A stretch of DNA of 29,155 nt from UBA8752 sp002172485 (GTDB taxonomy: Bacteria; Bacteroidota; Bacteroidia; Flavobacteriales_D; Sanyastnellaceae), in contig JBELJZ010000024.1 in the NCBI GenBank assembly GCA_042089915.1, forward strand, positions 1 through 29,155, given 5' to 3'. This document shows positions 14,943-22,647 of this stretch, one piece after another. Position 1 is the first letter of the stretch. Every line of letters begins with the position of its first letter. The notes beneath the pieces were generated by a model. That model did no database searches. It saw only the letters and a program-made list of their open reading frames with translations, and was not told where the DNA came from. Made by a program: the position numbers and the translations under genes.

Positions 14943-16343
14943 CCGGCTGGCCTTTGTCTTGGAAAAGGGGCGCCATGTGCGCTCTCGAGCGGCTCTCCAA
15001 TGAAGAAGTGCGGCGGCAGGAACCATGACGAGGGTACCCATCCACATGCCCCAGGCCGGAGAGAGGGCGCCGCTCCGCACCATGCGCTCTCCCATGATGG
15101 TGATCACATAGTACGCGACGAACAGCAGGATGGCCAGCACCGTCGGAAGACCAAGTCCGCCTTTGCGAATGATGGCACCCAGCGGGGCGCCGATGAGGAA
15201 CAACAGGACGCAGGCCACGCTCAGAAAGAGCTTCCGATGCCATTCGATCGCATGTCGATCGGACAAGGTCCGTTTGGATTGGCGTTCGTCAATTTGGTTT
15301 CGCGCGGTCTGGGCGGTGTTTCGAAGCATGTCCCGTGCGGCATTGAAGACCCGGCGCTCGGCAGAAGGCCCCAGTCGGGCAAGCCAGTCGGCGTGGGCTG
15401 TGGTGGTGTCGGTGGAGAAGACATCGCCGCGGTCGAGGGTGATGCGGTTCAAACTGCGCGCTCCGAAATCCTGCATGGCGACAGCGGCCTGGTTGCGCTG
15501 GCCTTCGAGGGAGTCCATGGCCAAGGTCAATTGTCCCAGGCTCATCATTTCATACGCCCGCTTGAATAGGGCCTCGTCCGCCTTGGCGAAATCGAGGCTG
15601 CTCAGGTCGATGCGGATGCGTTGGCGCTCAAATTGGGTTTGCAAATGGGGAAAGGTCCGGTCCCGTTGCCGCACGCCAGGCTCTTGTCGGTCCTCATAAC
15701 TGATGCCATTGGACAGGTTGAGGTGGAGAAACCGGCCGGTTCGGGACGTCTTCATGGTCCCTTCCTCGGCCCGGATCACCAGGCCCGCTCCTTCGCGCCC
15801 CCCGCCGTGGTGGTGGATGAGCACATCCTGAAGGCTTCCCGTCTCCTGGTCGACCTCGGCCGCCCGGATAGCATAGCCATCGATGCCGTTGTAGAACACC
15901 CCATCCTCCAGATTGAGCGTGGGCTTCTTTCGGGTGACGCTGTAGAGGAGGGTCCGGAACTTGAGGTTGGCCACGGGCCAGGCGTAGTTCGCAAACGTCA
16001 AGGCCCCGAATGCCACGATCACCATGGTGACCAGCAACGGGGTGAAGATGCGCCGAAGGGACATCCCCGAAGACTTCAACGCGGTGAGCTCTTCATGCTC
16101 GGCCAGACTGCCAAGGGTCATGATGCTGCTCATGAGGATGGCGAGGGGCAAGGCGAGGTTGACCAGCCGGGCCGACGCGTAAACCAAGAGCTCCAAGACC
16201 ACGTGCACAGCCAGCCCTTTGCCCATGAGCTCGTCCGCATACACCCACAGGAATTGCATGTCCAAGAAGAACAGGGCCACCAGGAAGGTGATGACGAAGG
16301 GTCCGATGAAGGACCGGAGCAACAATCGCGTGGTGCGGTTCAA
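14940..16343 (-). CDS. LptF/LptG family LPS-export permease
   Basis: A 467-residue inner-membrane permease of the YjgP/YjgQ family, which with LptB extracts LPS and passes it to the periplasmic LptC/LptA bridge. Three N-terminal membrane segments (about 10-32, 52-75, 100-122) contain the family signature LLLRSFIGPFVITFLVALFF and MQFLWVYADELMGKGL. A large periplasmic beta-jellyroll domain (about 130-340) follows, then three C-terminal segments (about 375-455). The start appears to be TTG at 16343. The codons after it align with the family N-terminus and the first in-frame ATG would remove the first helix. Whether it is LptF or LptG cannot be told here. Confidence 0.9.
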   Translation of the reverse strand: MNRTTRLLLRSFIGPFVITFLVALFFLDMQFLWVYADELMGKGLAVHVVLELLVYASARLVNLALPLAILMSSIMTLGSLAEHEELTALKSSGMSLRRIFTPLLVTMVIVAFGALTFANYAWPVANLKFRTLLYSVTRKKPTLNLEDGVFYNGIDGYAIRAAEVDQETGSLQDVLIHHHGGGREGAGLVIRAEEGTMKTSRTGRFLHLNLSNGISYEDRQEPGVRQRDRTFPHLQTQFERQRIRIDLSSLDFAKADEALFKRAYEMMSLGQLTLAMDSLEGQRNQAAVAMQDFGARSLNRITLDRGDVFSTDTTTAHADWLARLGPSAERRVFNAARDMLRNTAQTARNQIDERQSKRTLSDRHAIEWHRKLFLSVACVLLFLIGAPLGAIIRKGGLGLPTVLAILLFVAYYVITIMGERMVRSGALSPAWGMWMGTLVMVPAAALLHWRAARERTWRPFSKTKASR

Positions 16344-16450
16344 TGTGCGGCAATTGACGGGGCAGCGCCCCGGGGCAAACGGCTCTCGCGGTGCAAGATT
16401 GCCTATTTTTCGCGCTCGAACGCCGCACGAGGCACAACGATTCCAACACC
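16344..16450. promoter_or_regulatory. Divergent promoter region between the LptF/G and peptidase M49 genes
   Basis: A 107-base divergent intergenic region. On the plus strand TATTTTTCG (16404-16412) resembles a -7 box and leaves a leader of about 38 bases before the peptidase ATG. On the minus strand TTTG near 16377-16380, 18 bases, then TCAATTGC could serve the LptF/G gene, but the -7 match is poor. A short perfect hairpin CGGGGC-AGC-GCCCCG (16358-16372) lies within that spacer and could affect either transcript. Confidence 0.35.
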
Positions 16451-18532
16451 ATGCAACGCAAGCATTTCCGATTCCTGCTCCTGTTCATTCCCGTCGTCAT
16501 CCTCGCTGGATGTGCTGCACCGACCGCCAACTTGGGCGAAGACGGACAATCCGCTCCGGCCATGGCGTCCACGGCCGGGGAGGCCGATGCCAATGGGTTC
16601 GTCTGGAAGACGGAGCAATTCGCTGACCTCAAGATGATCCGTTATCAGGTCCCGGGTTGGGAGAAGCTGTCCGACAATCAGAAGAAATTGGCGTATTGCT
16701 TGACGCAGGCTGGACTGAGCGGCCGTGACATCATGTACGACCAGAACAACCGGTACAACCTCCGCATCCGGGACATGATCGACACCGCTCACGAGAATTT
16801 CGCGGGCGACCGCAGCACCGTGGGGTGGCAGCGCTTCCACACCTTCGCCAAGCGGGTGTGGTTTTCCAATGGCATCCACCACCACTACTCCAATGCCAAG
16901 ATCATCCCGGAGTGCAGCCGCGCCTACTTTGAGCATGTCGTGACGGAAAGCGGCATGGCCTTGGAAACGGACCTCATGAAGGCGCTGGATGCGCTCTACG
17001 ACCCAACTCGTGAAATGAAGAAGGTCGAGCTCGACGCCACAAAGGGACTGGTGGAAGCCAGTGCGGTCAACTTCTATGGTCCGAATGTGACCACGGTCGA
17101 AGCCCAGGCGTACTTCGACGCGTACGAGCTCGACCGGAGCAAGCCGGTGGAAAAGGGCCTCAACAGCCGCCTGGTCAAGGCGAAAGACGGGTCCATCGAG
17201 GAGCAGACTTACAAAGTGGGTGGCCTGTACGGCGAGGCCTTGGAACAAGTGTGTTTCTGGTTGGAGATGGCCCAGGATTACGCAGAGAACGACAAGCAGG
17301 CGGCTGCCTTGCGCCATTTGGTGGACTACTACCGGACGGGCGACCTCGAGAAGTGGAGCCTGTACAACATCAACTGGGTCAAGGATACCGAGGGCGACAT
17401 CGACTACATCAATGGATTCGTGGAGGTCTACAACGACCCGCTGGGCTACACCGGCAGCTACGAAACCGTGGTGCAGATCAAAGACTTTGAGGCGTCCGAG
17501 CGCATGGCGGTCATGATGGACAATGCCCAGTGGTTCGAGGACCACATGCCGTTCATGGAGGAGCACAAAAAGAAGGAAGTCGTCGGCATCACCTACAACG
17601 TGGTCAACGTGGTGGGCGAGGCTGGCGATGCGTCCCCGAGCACCCCCATCGGTGTCAACCTGCCCAACGCCAACTGGATCCGCACCTTGCACGGCTCGAA
17701 AAGCGTGAGCTTGGGCAACATCATTGATGCGTATGACAATGCTGGCGGCGGCGGCCTCACGGATGAGTTTGCGTTTGACGACCAGGAGAAGGCCCGCGCC
17801 AAAGCACACGGTACGTTGGCCGGCAAGATCCACACCGCCTTACACGAGGTGATCGGCCATGCCAGCGGTCAGTTGGAGCCGGGAGTTCTGGAGCCTGCCA
17901 GCACCATCAAGGAATTTGCGAGCACCCTAGAAGAGGGCCGCGCAGATCTGGTGGCCTTGTACTTCATGCTGGACGAGAAGCTCATTGAACTGGGCTTGGT
18001 CAAGACGCTGGAGACGGGGCGCTGCGAGTACGACAGCTACATCCGCAACGGCATGATGATGCAATTGCGCCGCCTCAAGTTGGGAGATGACATCGAGGAA
18101 GCCCACATGCGCAACCGTGCATGGGTGAGCCACTGGGTGGTGGAGCGGGCTGCAGAAGACGGCAGCATCCGTGAGATCAACCAAGACGGTAAGACCTTTT
18201 ACAACATCGAGGATTACGACCGCGTCCGCGCGCTGTTCGGTGAGTTGCTCCGCGAAGTGCAGCGCATCAAGTCCCAAGGAGACTATGAGGCCGCCAAGGC
18301 CCTCGTGGAAGGCTACGGTATCAAAGTGGACCAAGACATTCACAAACAAGTTCTGGCGCGGGCCGAAGCGCTCGGCATTGCGCCATATGGCGGGTTCATC
18401 AACCCGAAGTTGGTGGCGGAGATGAACGAAGCGGGTGAGGTGGTCTCCGTGGCGCTGAGCTACCCTGACGATTTCACCTCTCAGATGCTGGGCTACGGCC
18501 AGGATTACGGCTTCTTGCCACGGGTCAACTGA
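16451..18532 (+). CDS. Peptidase M49 (dipeptidyl-peptidase III-like) lipoprotein
   Basis: A 693-residue zinc dipeptidyl-peptidase III homologue. The signal peptide (RKHFRFLLLFIPVVILAGC) ends in a good lipobox, LAGC, so the enzyme is exported and lipidated, unlike cytosolic eukaryotic DPP3. The zinc motif is HEVIGH (H465, E466, H470), the HExxGH form typical of M49. The third ligand lies in EEGRAD (about 494-499), where eukaryotic enzymes have EECRAE. The two motifs are closer together than in human DPP3, as in bacteroidal members. It should remove dipeptides from short peptides. The longer frame from 16391 is rejected because it would bury the signal peptide. The next gene starts inside its stop codon (TGATG). 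Confidence 0.93.
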   Translation: MQRKHFRFLLLFIPVVILAGCAAPTANLGEDGQSAPAMASTAGEADANGFVWKTEQFADLKMIRYQVPGWEKLSDNQKKLAYCLTQAGLSGRDIMYDQNNRYNLRIRDMIDTAHENFAGDRSTVGWQRFHTFAKRVWFSNGIHHHYSNAKIIPECSRAYFEHVVTESGMALETDLMKALDALYDPTREMKKVELDATKGLVEASAVNFYGPNVTTVEAQAYFDAYELDRSKPVEKGLNSRLVKAKDGSIEEQTYKVGGLYGEALEQVCFWLEMAQDYAENDKQAAALRHLVDYYRTGDLEKWSLYNINWVKDTEGDIDYINGFVEVYNDPLGYTGSYETVVQIKDFEASERMAVMMDNAQWFEDHMPFMEEHKKKEVVGITYNVVNVVGEAGDASPSTPIGVNLPNANWIRTLHGSKSVSLGNIIDAYDNAGGGGLTDEFAFDDQEKARAKAHGTLAGKIHTALHEVIGHASGQLEPGVLEPASTIKEFASTLEEGRADLVALYFMLDEKLIELGLVKTLETGRCEYDSYIRNGMMMQLRRLKLGDDIEEAHMRNRAWVSHWVVERAAEDGSIREINQDGKTFYNIEDYDRVRALFGELLREVQRIKSQGDYEAAKALVEGYGIKVDQDIHKQVLARAEALGIAPYGGFINPKLVAEMNEAGEVVSVALSYPDDFTSQMLGYGQDYGFLPRVN

Positions 18533-18819
18533 TGGCAGAGCAAAATCATTCGGACGGGGATCTGCGGTCGCGCAAGCTGGCCTTGATCCAATCCATTCTG
18601 GGACTGGAGTATGTCGGGGATGTGCAGGCGCTGGAGTCTGCAGTCCATGATGTGGAAGAAGCGGTGCGGGCCCGCCAGCTGGTCATCGGCTATCGGCCTT
18701 CGGGCACACCGGTGCTCAAGCAACGGTTTCTCGATCGCTTGCGTCACACCTTACACGACATCCAGCATGATGAGTACACCACCCTGCACGCTTTCGAGCA
18801 ACGCGCTTCAGACTGGTAA
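18532..18819 (+). CDS. Antitoxin-like small protein with no toxin partner
   Basis: A 95-residue protein. It has an N-terminal helix pair of the form RKLALIQSILGLEYVGDVQALESAV and a C-terminal part, IGYRPSGTPVLKQRFLDRL through DEYTTLHAFEQRASDW. This resembles the antitoxin-type proteins of Bacteroidota addiction modules, which contain a YRPxGTPxTKEEF and ExxxxW tail and usually precede a RelE/ParE toxin. No toxin gene follows: the next ORF is a secreted T9SS protein. Its ATG overlaps the peptidase stop by one base (TGATG). The family call rests on remembered sequence similarity and is moderate. A non-toxin-related regulatory role is possible. Confidence 0.6.
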   Translation: MAEQNHSDGDLRSRKLALIQSILGLEYVGDVQALESAVHDVEEAVRARQLVIGYRPSGTPVLKQRFLDRLRHTLHDIQHDEYTTLHAFEQRASDW

Positions 18820-20230
18820 GCACCGCAAGCTGACCGCCTGGCTCGGTTGCATACTGGCCCTGACCACTGTGCGTGCCCAAGTGCCCTGTGAGGATGGCTT
18901 GGCCGGTCAGTACTCGTGCATGGGCTTGGACCTCATGTGCGTCCTGTCCTTCGAGGAGACCGGGGGCAATGCTCCGGGCAATGGCAACGACTGTTGGGGG
19001 TGGTCTTCAGAAGGGCGGGAATTCGCCCTGTTCGGACGGAGCGACGGCATGTCCATCATTGAGGTGACAGATCCGGTCAATCCGGTGGTGGTGGCCGACG
19101 TGCCGACGGCCACAGTGCCCAGCCTATGGCGCGACATCAAGGTCATCGATGACATGGCCTATATCGTGAGTGAGGCGGGCGGACATGGTCTTCAAATCAT
19201 TGATTTGTCCATCGTGCCCGATCTCGTACCTGGGGGCGCCTTGGCCAATACCGCCTACTACACGGGTTTTGGCGATGCGCACAACGTCGTGGCCAACCCG
19301 GAGACGGGTTTCGTCTATGGCGTGGGGACCGACACCTTTTCGGGAGGACTGCACATTGTGGATGTCAATGACCCCTTGAATCCAACCGCGGTCGGGTCAT
19401 GGGACGAGAGTGACATCCACGACGCGCAGGCGGTGGTGTACAACGGCCCGGACATGGACCATGCGGGGCGGGAAATCGTCTTCGCTTTCTGCGGGTATGG
19501 CGGATTCCGCATCATCGATGTGGAAGACAAGGAAGACTGTCAAACCCTTTCATCCCTTCAAGACTCTTCTTGGGTATACGTCCACCAGGGTTGGCTTTCG
19601 GAGGACCAGCGCTTCGTCTTCATGAACGATGAGAAGGATGAGACCACAAGCGTAGCGGAGGTTACCCGTACCTGGGTGATGGACGTGCAAGACCTCGACA
19701 ACCCCTTCATTGTCGGGTTTCATGAGGGCAGTCTCGGCGTGACGGACCACAATCTGTATACGCTGAACAACAAAGTCTATGCGGCCAATTACTACGCTGG
19801 ACTTCAGGTGCTCGACATCGTGGACCCGGCCACGGCGACCCTGGAGATGACGGCTTTCTTTGACACCAACCCATTCTCGGACCAGGTCGGGACCTCGGGC
19901 GGAGCTTGGAGTGTGTATCCCTACTTCGACAGTGGCAACATCGCGATCAGCACACAAAGCCACTTCTTCATGGTGCGCCCGTCTTCTGAGAGCCATTCCG
20001 TGATGGAGGAGGAGGTGCCCATGTTGGCCATCCATGCTCGGGCTGGACAGCTGTCGATTCGATCGGGTTTGGTGGAAACAGCCAGCGTATTCGACGTGTC
20101 TGGGCGCTGCATGGCGGAATGGCCCTTGGCGGCCTCGGGCTGGTCCACCTTCAGGATGCAGGGGTGGCCTTCGGGCACCTACGTGGTGCGCACTGCATCG
20201 GGCAGGACGGCCCGGTTTATTCAACCCTAA
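18770..20230 (+). CDS. Choice-of-anchor B family secreted protein with T9SS C-terminal domain
   Basis: A 486-residue exported protein. The signal peptide hydrophobic run LTAWLGCILALTTVRA ends before QVPCEDG. The body is a beta-propeller-like series of WRDIKVIDDMAYIVSEA, GLQIIDLS, GGLHIVDVNDPLNPTAVG, GFRIIDVED and GLQVLDIVDPATA units, the LVIP/choice-of-anchor-B pattern. The end (TASVFDVSGRCMAEW ... PSGTYVVRTASGR) is a type A T9SS sorting domain, so it is secreted or anchored through the Por system. The only usable in-frame starts near the signal peptide are ATG 18767 and ATG 18770, both inside the preceding small gene (about 50 bases of overlap); the longer frame from 18611 is noise. The ligand is unknown. 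Confidence 0.85.
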   Translation: MSTPPCTLSSNALQTGKHRKLTAWLGCILALTTVRAQVPCEDGLAGQYSCMGLDLMCVLSFEETGGNAPGNGNDCWGWSSEGREFALFGRSDGMSIIEVTDPVNPVVVADVPTATVPSLWRDIKVIDDMAYIVSEAGGHGLQIIDLSIVPDLVPGGALANTAYYTGFGDAHNVVANPETGFVYGVGTDTFSGGLHIVDVNDPLNPTAVGSWDESDIHDAQAVVYNGPDMDHAGREIVFAFCGYGGFRIIDVEDKEDCQTLSSLQDSSWVYVHQGWLSEDQRFVFMNDEKDETTSVAEVTRTWVMDVQDLDNPFIVGFHEGSLGVTDHNLYTLNNKVYAANYYAGLQVLDIVDPATATLEMTAFFDTNPFSDQVGTSGGAWSVYPYFDSGNIAISTQSHFFMVRPSSESHSVMEEEVPMLAIHARAGQLSIRSGLVETASVFDVSGRCMAEWPLAASGWSTFRMQGWPSGTYVVRTASGRTARFIQP

Positions 20231-20237
20231 CCGTCCT

Positions 20238-21065
20238 TCAGTCGCTCTCGGCAGCGGCCTCTGCCGGTGTCGGCACCGTCCTCAGCGCGGATTCGATGAG
20301 CACGGGCAGCCGCTGCAAAGACTGTCCGGTTTCCAACCGTCCTTCGTGGGCGATGGAGAGTCCGCCGGTTTCCTCACTGATGACCACCACAACCGCGTCG
20401 GTTTGTTCCGAAATGCCCACGGCGGCCCGGTGCCGCGTTCCGCATTGTGCGGGCAGGTCCAAACGGCCGGAGACCGGCAGGATGCCACCGGCCCATCGAA
20501 TGCGTTGGGCATCCAGGCACATCGCGCCATCGTGCAGTGGACTGGACTTCTCGAACAGGGCGACAACGAGGGCTGCGGAGGTCACGGCGTCGACCTGTTT
20601 CCACCCGGTGGCTACGGTACCGGGGTCGGCATCCTTGGGGATTACCACCAACGCGCCCAGCTTTCGGCGACGACACTCTTCCAACCCTGATTGAAGCTCG
20701 GACCAGGCTGCCTCCGTTGGCGTGCCTTGGGCATCGCGCCCCATCCACTTTTGGAGCCAGCGCGGAGCGTGTTGGACCCATTGCCGATTGCCGATCAAGA
20801 GCAGGAACTGGCGCAGTTCCTGTTGGAATACGATGAGCAACGCGATGACACCGACGCCAATGAATTGCCCAAGGATCTCTGCGAGCATGCGCATTTGCAG
20901 GGCATCCACAATCTGGTAAACCAAATAAATGGCGAGGACCCCGAGGAAAATCCGGATGGCCGCTGTCCCACGGGTCAAGCGATACAGCTGGTAAAGAATG
21001 AACGCCACCGCCAGGATGTCCAGCAATTGCCAGACGCCAAGGGGGAGGGCGGGTTGTTCAATCAT
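20238..21065 (-). CDS. cdaA: Diadenylate cyclase CdaA (c-di-AMP synthase)
   Basis: A 275-residue membrane enzyme that condenses two ATP to c-di-AMP. Three membrane helices (about 12-30, 35-53, 62-82) precede the DAC domain. The catalytic motifs are intact: DGA in PLHDGAM (179-181) and RHR in GTRHRAAVGISE (211-213). A short disordered Ala/Glu-rich tail ends the protein. Its ATG lies eight bases inside the 3' end of folP, so the two are co-translated, an arrangement common in Bacteroidota. No glmM or cdaR is nearby. The gene is convergent with the T9SS protein gene, with seven bases between the stops. Confidence 0.95.
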   Translation of the reverse strand: MIEQPALPLGVWQLLDILAVAFILYQLYRLTRGTAAIRIFLGVLAIYLVYQIVDALQMRMLAEILGQFIGVGVIALLIVFQQELRQFLLLIGNRQWVQHAPRWLQKWMGRDAQGTPTEAAWSELQSGLEECRRRKLGALVVIPKDADPGTVATGWKQVDAVTSAALVVALFEKSSPLHDGAMCLDAQRIRWAGGILPVSGRLDLPAQCGTRHRAAVGISEQTDAVVVVISEETGGLSIAHEGRLETGQSLQRLPVLIESALRTVPTPAEAAAESD

Positions 21066-21894
21066 CTTTGCCGTCGGATTTCCGACCGTGAAGGTATTGG
21101 TGAAGGCGCACGCATTCTAGTGCTTCCCGCACATCGTGCACGCGCAGGATGTCGGCGCCCCGATCCAAGGCCCAAGCATGCAGTGCAGTGGTGCCGTTGA
21201 GGGCGTCGGAAGGGGTGATGTCCAGCGCTTTATGAATCATGGATTTTCGGCTCACCCCGACCAGCAGGGGGCACCCGAGGGCCTTCAATTCGGGCAAGCC
21301 GGACAGCATAGCGTAGTTGTGAGCGAGGGTCTTGCCGAATCCGAATCCCGGGTCGAGGGCGATGTGTTGAATGCCAGCAGCGCGCAGTTCACCCAAACGC
21401 GCGGACAAGTGATCGCGGACTTCAGCCACGACATCGGAGTATTGAGGGCGGACTTGCATGGTGTCCGGTGTGCCTTGCATGTGCATGGCGATGTAGGGCA
21501 CACCGACCTCCGCGACAGTCCCCACCATGTTGGGGTCCAGCGTCCCGGCCGAAATGTCATTGATCCAGTGGGCACCGGCTTCAATGGCTCGCCGTGCCAC
21601 GGAAGCGTGAAAGGTGTCAATGCTGATGGGCGTGTGCGGCACCTGCACCAGAAGGCCTTCGATCACCGGGGCAATCCGGTCCCATTCGGCATCTGCCCCG
21701 ATTCTGTGTGCCCCGGGTCGTGAGCTCTGTCCGCCGAGGTCCAGCACATCAGCACCGGCCTCCACCATGTCCACACCCGCTTGAACGGCTGCCGCTCCTT
21801 GCACCCGACTGTCCGCATGAAAGGAGTCCGGTGTGGCATTGAGGATGCCCATCACGGTCGGACGGTCCGAGGGGAAGGGGAACGGGGAGGCCAT
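21058..21894 (-). CDS. folP: Dihydropteroate synthase
   Basis: A 278-residue TIM-barrel enzyme joining p-aminobenzoate to the pterin pyrophosphate in folate synthesis. Its motifs in order are MGILNATPDSF (15-25), GGQSSRPGA (54-62), SIDTF (91-95), ND-S around 112-115, DPGFGFGKT (181-189), SRKS (215-218) and RVHDV (251-255), covering both substrate sites. The frame is open to 22086, but ATG 21894 begins immediately before the conserved core and is four bases downstream of a -7 box. The longer version would also cross the divergent promoter and the start of DUF1599. It overlaps cdaA by eight bases. Confidence 0.96.
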   Translation of the reverse strand: MASPFPFPSDRPTVMGILNATPDSFHADSRVQGAAAVQAGVDMVEAGADVLDLGGQSSRPGAHRIGADAEWDRIAPVIEGLLVQVPHTPISIDTFHASVARRAIEAGAHWINDISAGTLDPNMVGTVAEVGVPYIAMHMQGTPDTMQVRPQYSDVVAEVRDHLSARLGELRAAGIQHIALDPGFGFGKTLAHNYAMLSGLPELKALGCPLLVGVSRKSMIHKALDITPSDALNGTTALHAWALDRGADILRVHDVREALECVRLHQYLHGRKSDGKDD

Positions 21895-21898
21895 GGCG

Positions 21899-21906
21899 CG
21901 AAGTTG
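21899..21906 (-). promoter_or_regulatory. Start-proximal -7 box of folP (CAACTTCG)
   Basis: On the minus strand CAACTTCG is followed by CGCC and the folP ATG at 21894. It lacks the first T of TAnnTTTG, but the 12 bases CAACTTCGCGCC are nearly the same as those before the aminotransferase (TAACTTCGCGCT) and CsaA (TAATTTCGCGAC) starts. The rest of the 91-base divergent gap to 21986 shows only weak candidates for the DUF1599 direction. Confidence 0.45.
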
Positions 21907-21985
21907 GGGCGGCTGTGGGAAAGATGCAGCGACTTCTGTGCTGTCGCATTTCCCCGGTCGGTCTTCCCCGGCGAAATTGCACACG

Positions 21986-22555
21986 ATGAGCGAAGCACTG
22001 CCCCCAAACCGGACCGCTGACTTGGTGTTGACGTTGAAGCAATACGACGCACAGGTGGCCGGTTGCCGGTCGCTGTTCCTCGACAAGATGCACGATTACG
22101 GGACGGCGTGGCGCATTCTTCGCCCGAGCTCATTGACCGATCAGATTTTCATCAAGGCCCAACGCATTCGCACCTTGCAGGAAGGCGGAGTTCAAAAAGT
22201 GGAAGAGGGCATTCACCCTGAATTCGTCGGCATTGTCAATTACTGCATGATGGCCTTGGTTCAGCTCGAGTTGAACAGCGAAGACCCCATGGAGTTGGAA
22301 CCAGCTGAAGCGACCCGGCTATATGACCATGCTGTGTCACAGACCCGTTCATTGATGGAGCGGAAAAACCACGACTACGGGGAGGCCTGGCGAGACATGC
22401 GGGTGTCCAGTCTGACCGATTTGATTCTGATGAAGTTGCTCCGCATCAAGCAGCTCGAGGACCTGGAAGGTGGTGCCAAAGTGAGCGAGGGTGTGGATGC
22501 GGGGTACATGGACATGGCCAATTACGCCTTGTTCGCCCTGATTCATCTCGCCTGA
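21986..22555 (+). CDS. DUF1599 family protein, two tandem domains
   Basis: A 189-residue protein built of two similar halves. Each has a helix, then KxHDYGxAWRxxRxSSLTDxIxxKxxRI and a closing helix with (I/M)xNYxxxALxxL (KMHDYGTAWRILRPSSLTDQ near residues 34-53 and KNHDYGEAWRDMRVSSLTDL near 128-147). This duplication defines the DUF1599 family, which has been linked by comparative genomics to nucleotide modification; its enzymatic activity is not established. ATG 21986 is chosen over the longer frame from 21833, which overlaps folP. The gene is divergent from folP, as it commonly is in Flavobacteriia, and is followed by the BT_3928-family gene. Confidence 0.88.
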   Translation: MSEALPPNRTADLVLTLKQYDAQVAGCRSLFLDKMHDYGTAWRILRPSSLTDQIFIKAQRIRTLQEGGVQKVEEGIHPEFVGIVNYCMMALVQLELNSEDPMELEPAEATRLYDHAVSQTRSLMERKNHDYGEAWRDMRVSSLTDLILMKLLRIKQLEDLEGGAKVSEGVDAGYMDMANYALFALIHLA

Positions 22556-22609
22556 GCGCCATCCACGGCCTGACGTGTGAATCGCCTGTTAAAGGCGCTC
22601 GCACAGCTG

Positions 22610-22641
22610 GGATTCCGGGCGACATTCACCACACGGAATCC
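22610..22641 (+). repeat. Inverted repeat GGATTCCG/CGGAATCC before the BT_3928 gene
   Basis: Perfect 8-base arms (22610-22617 and 22634-22641) flank 16 bases and end six bases before the ATG at 22648. The same 92-base gap has a small hairpin CGCCT-GTTAA-AGGCG (22583-22597) and a wider inverted pair GAGCGCC/GGCGCTC (22554-22560, 22594-22600) just after the DUF1599 stop. These may be an operator and a weak terminator. No clear promoter box is seen. Confidence 0.4.
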
Positions 22642-22647
22642 TTCATC

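Noticed and set aside
14043..15569. 508-codon plus-strand ORF over the glycosyltransferase and LptF/G genes
   Set aside because: It is antisense to two conserved genes, and its composition is typical of a reverse-complement shadow (His, Gly, Val rich).
20034..20694. Plus-strand ORFs of about 190-220 codons across the end of the T9SS protein and cdaA
   Set aside because: They are out-of-frame and antisense shadows. cdaA has intact DGA and RHR motifs on the minus strand.
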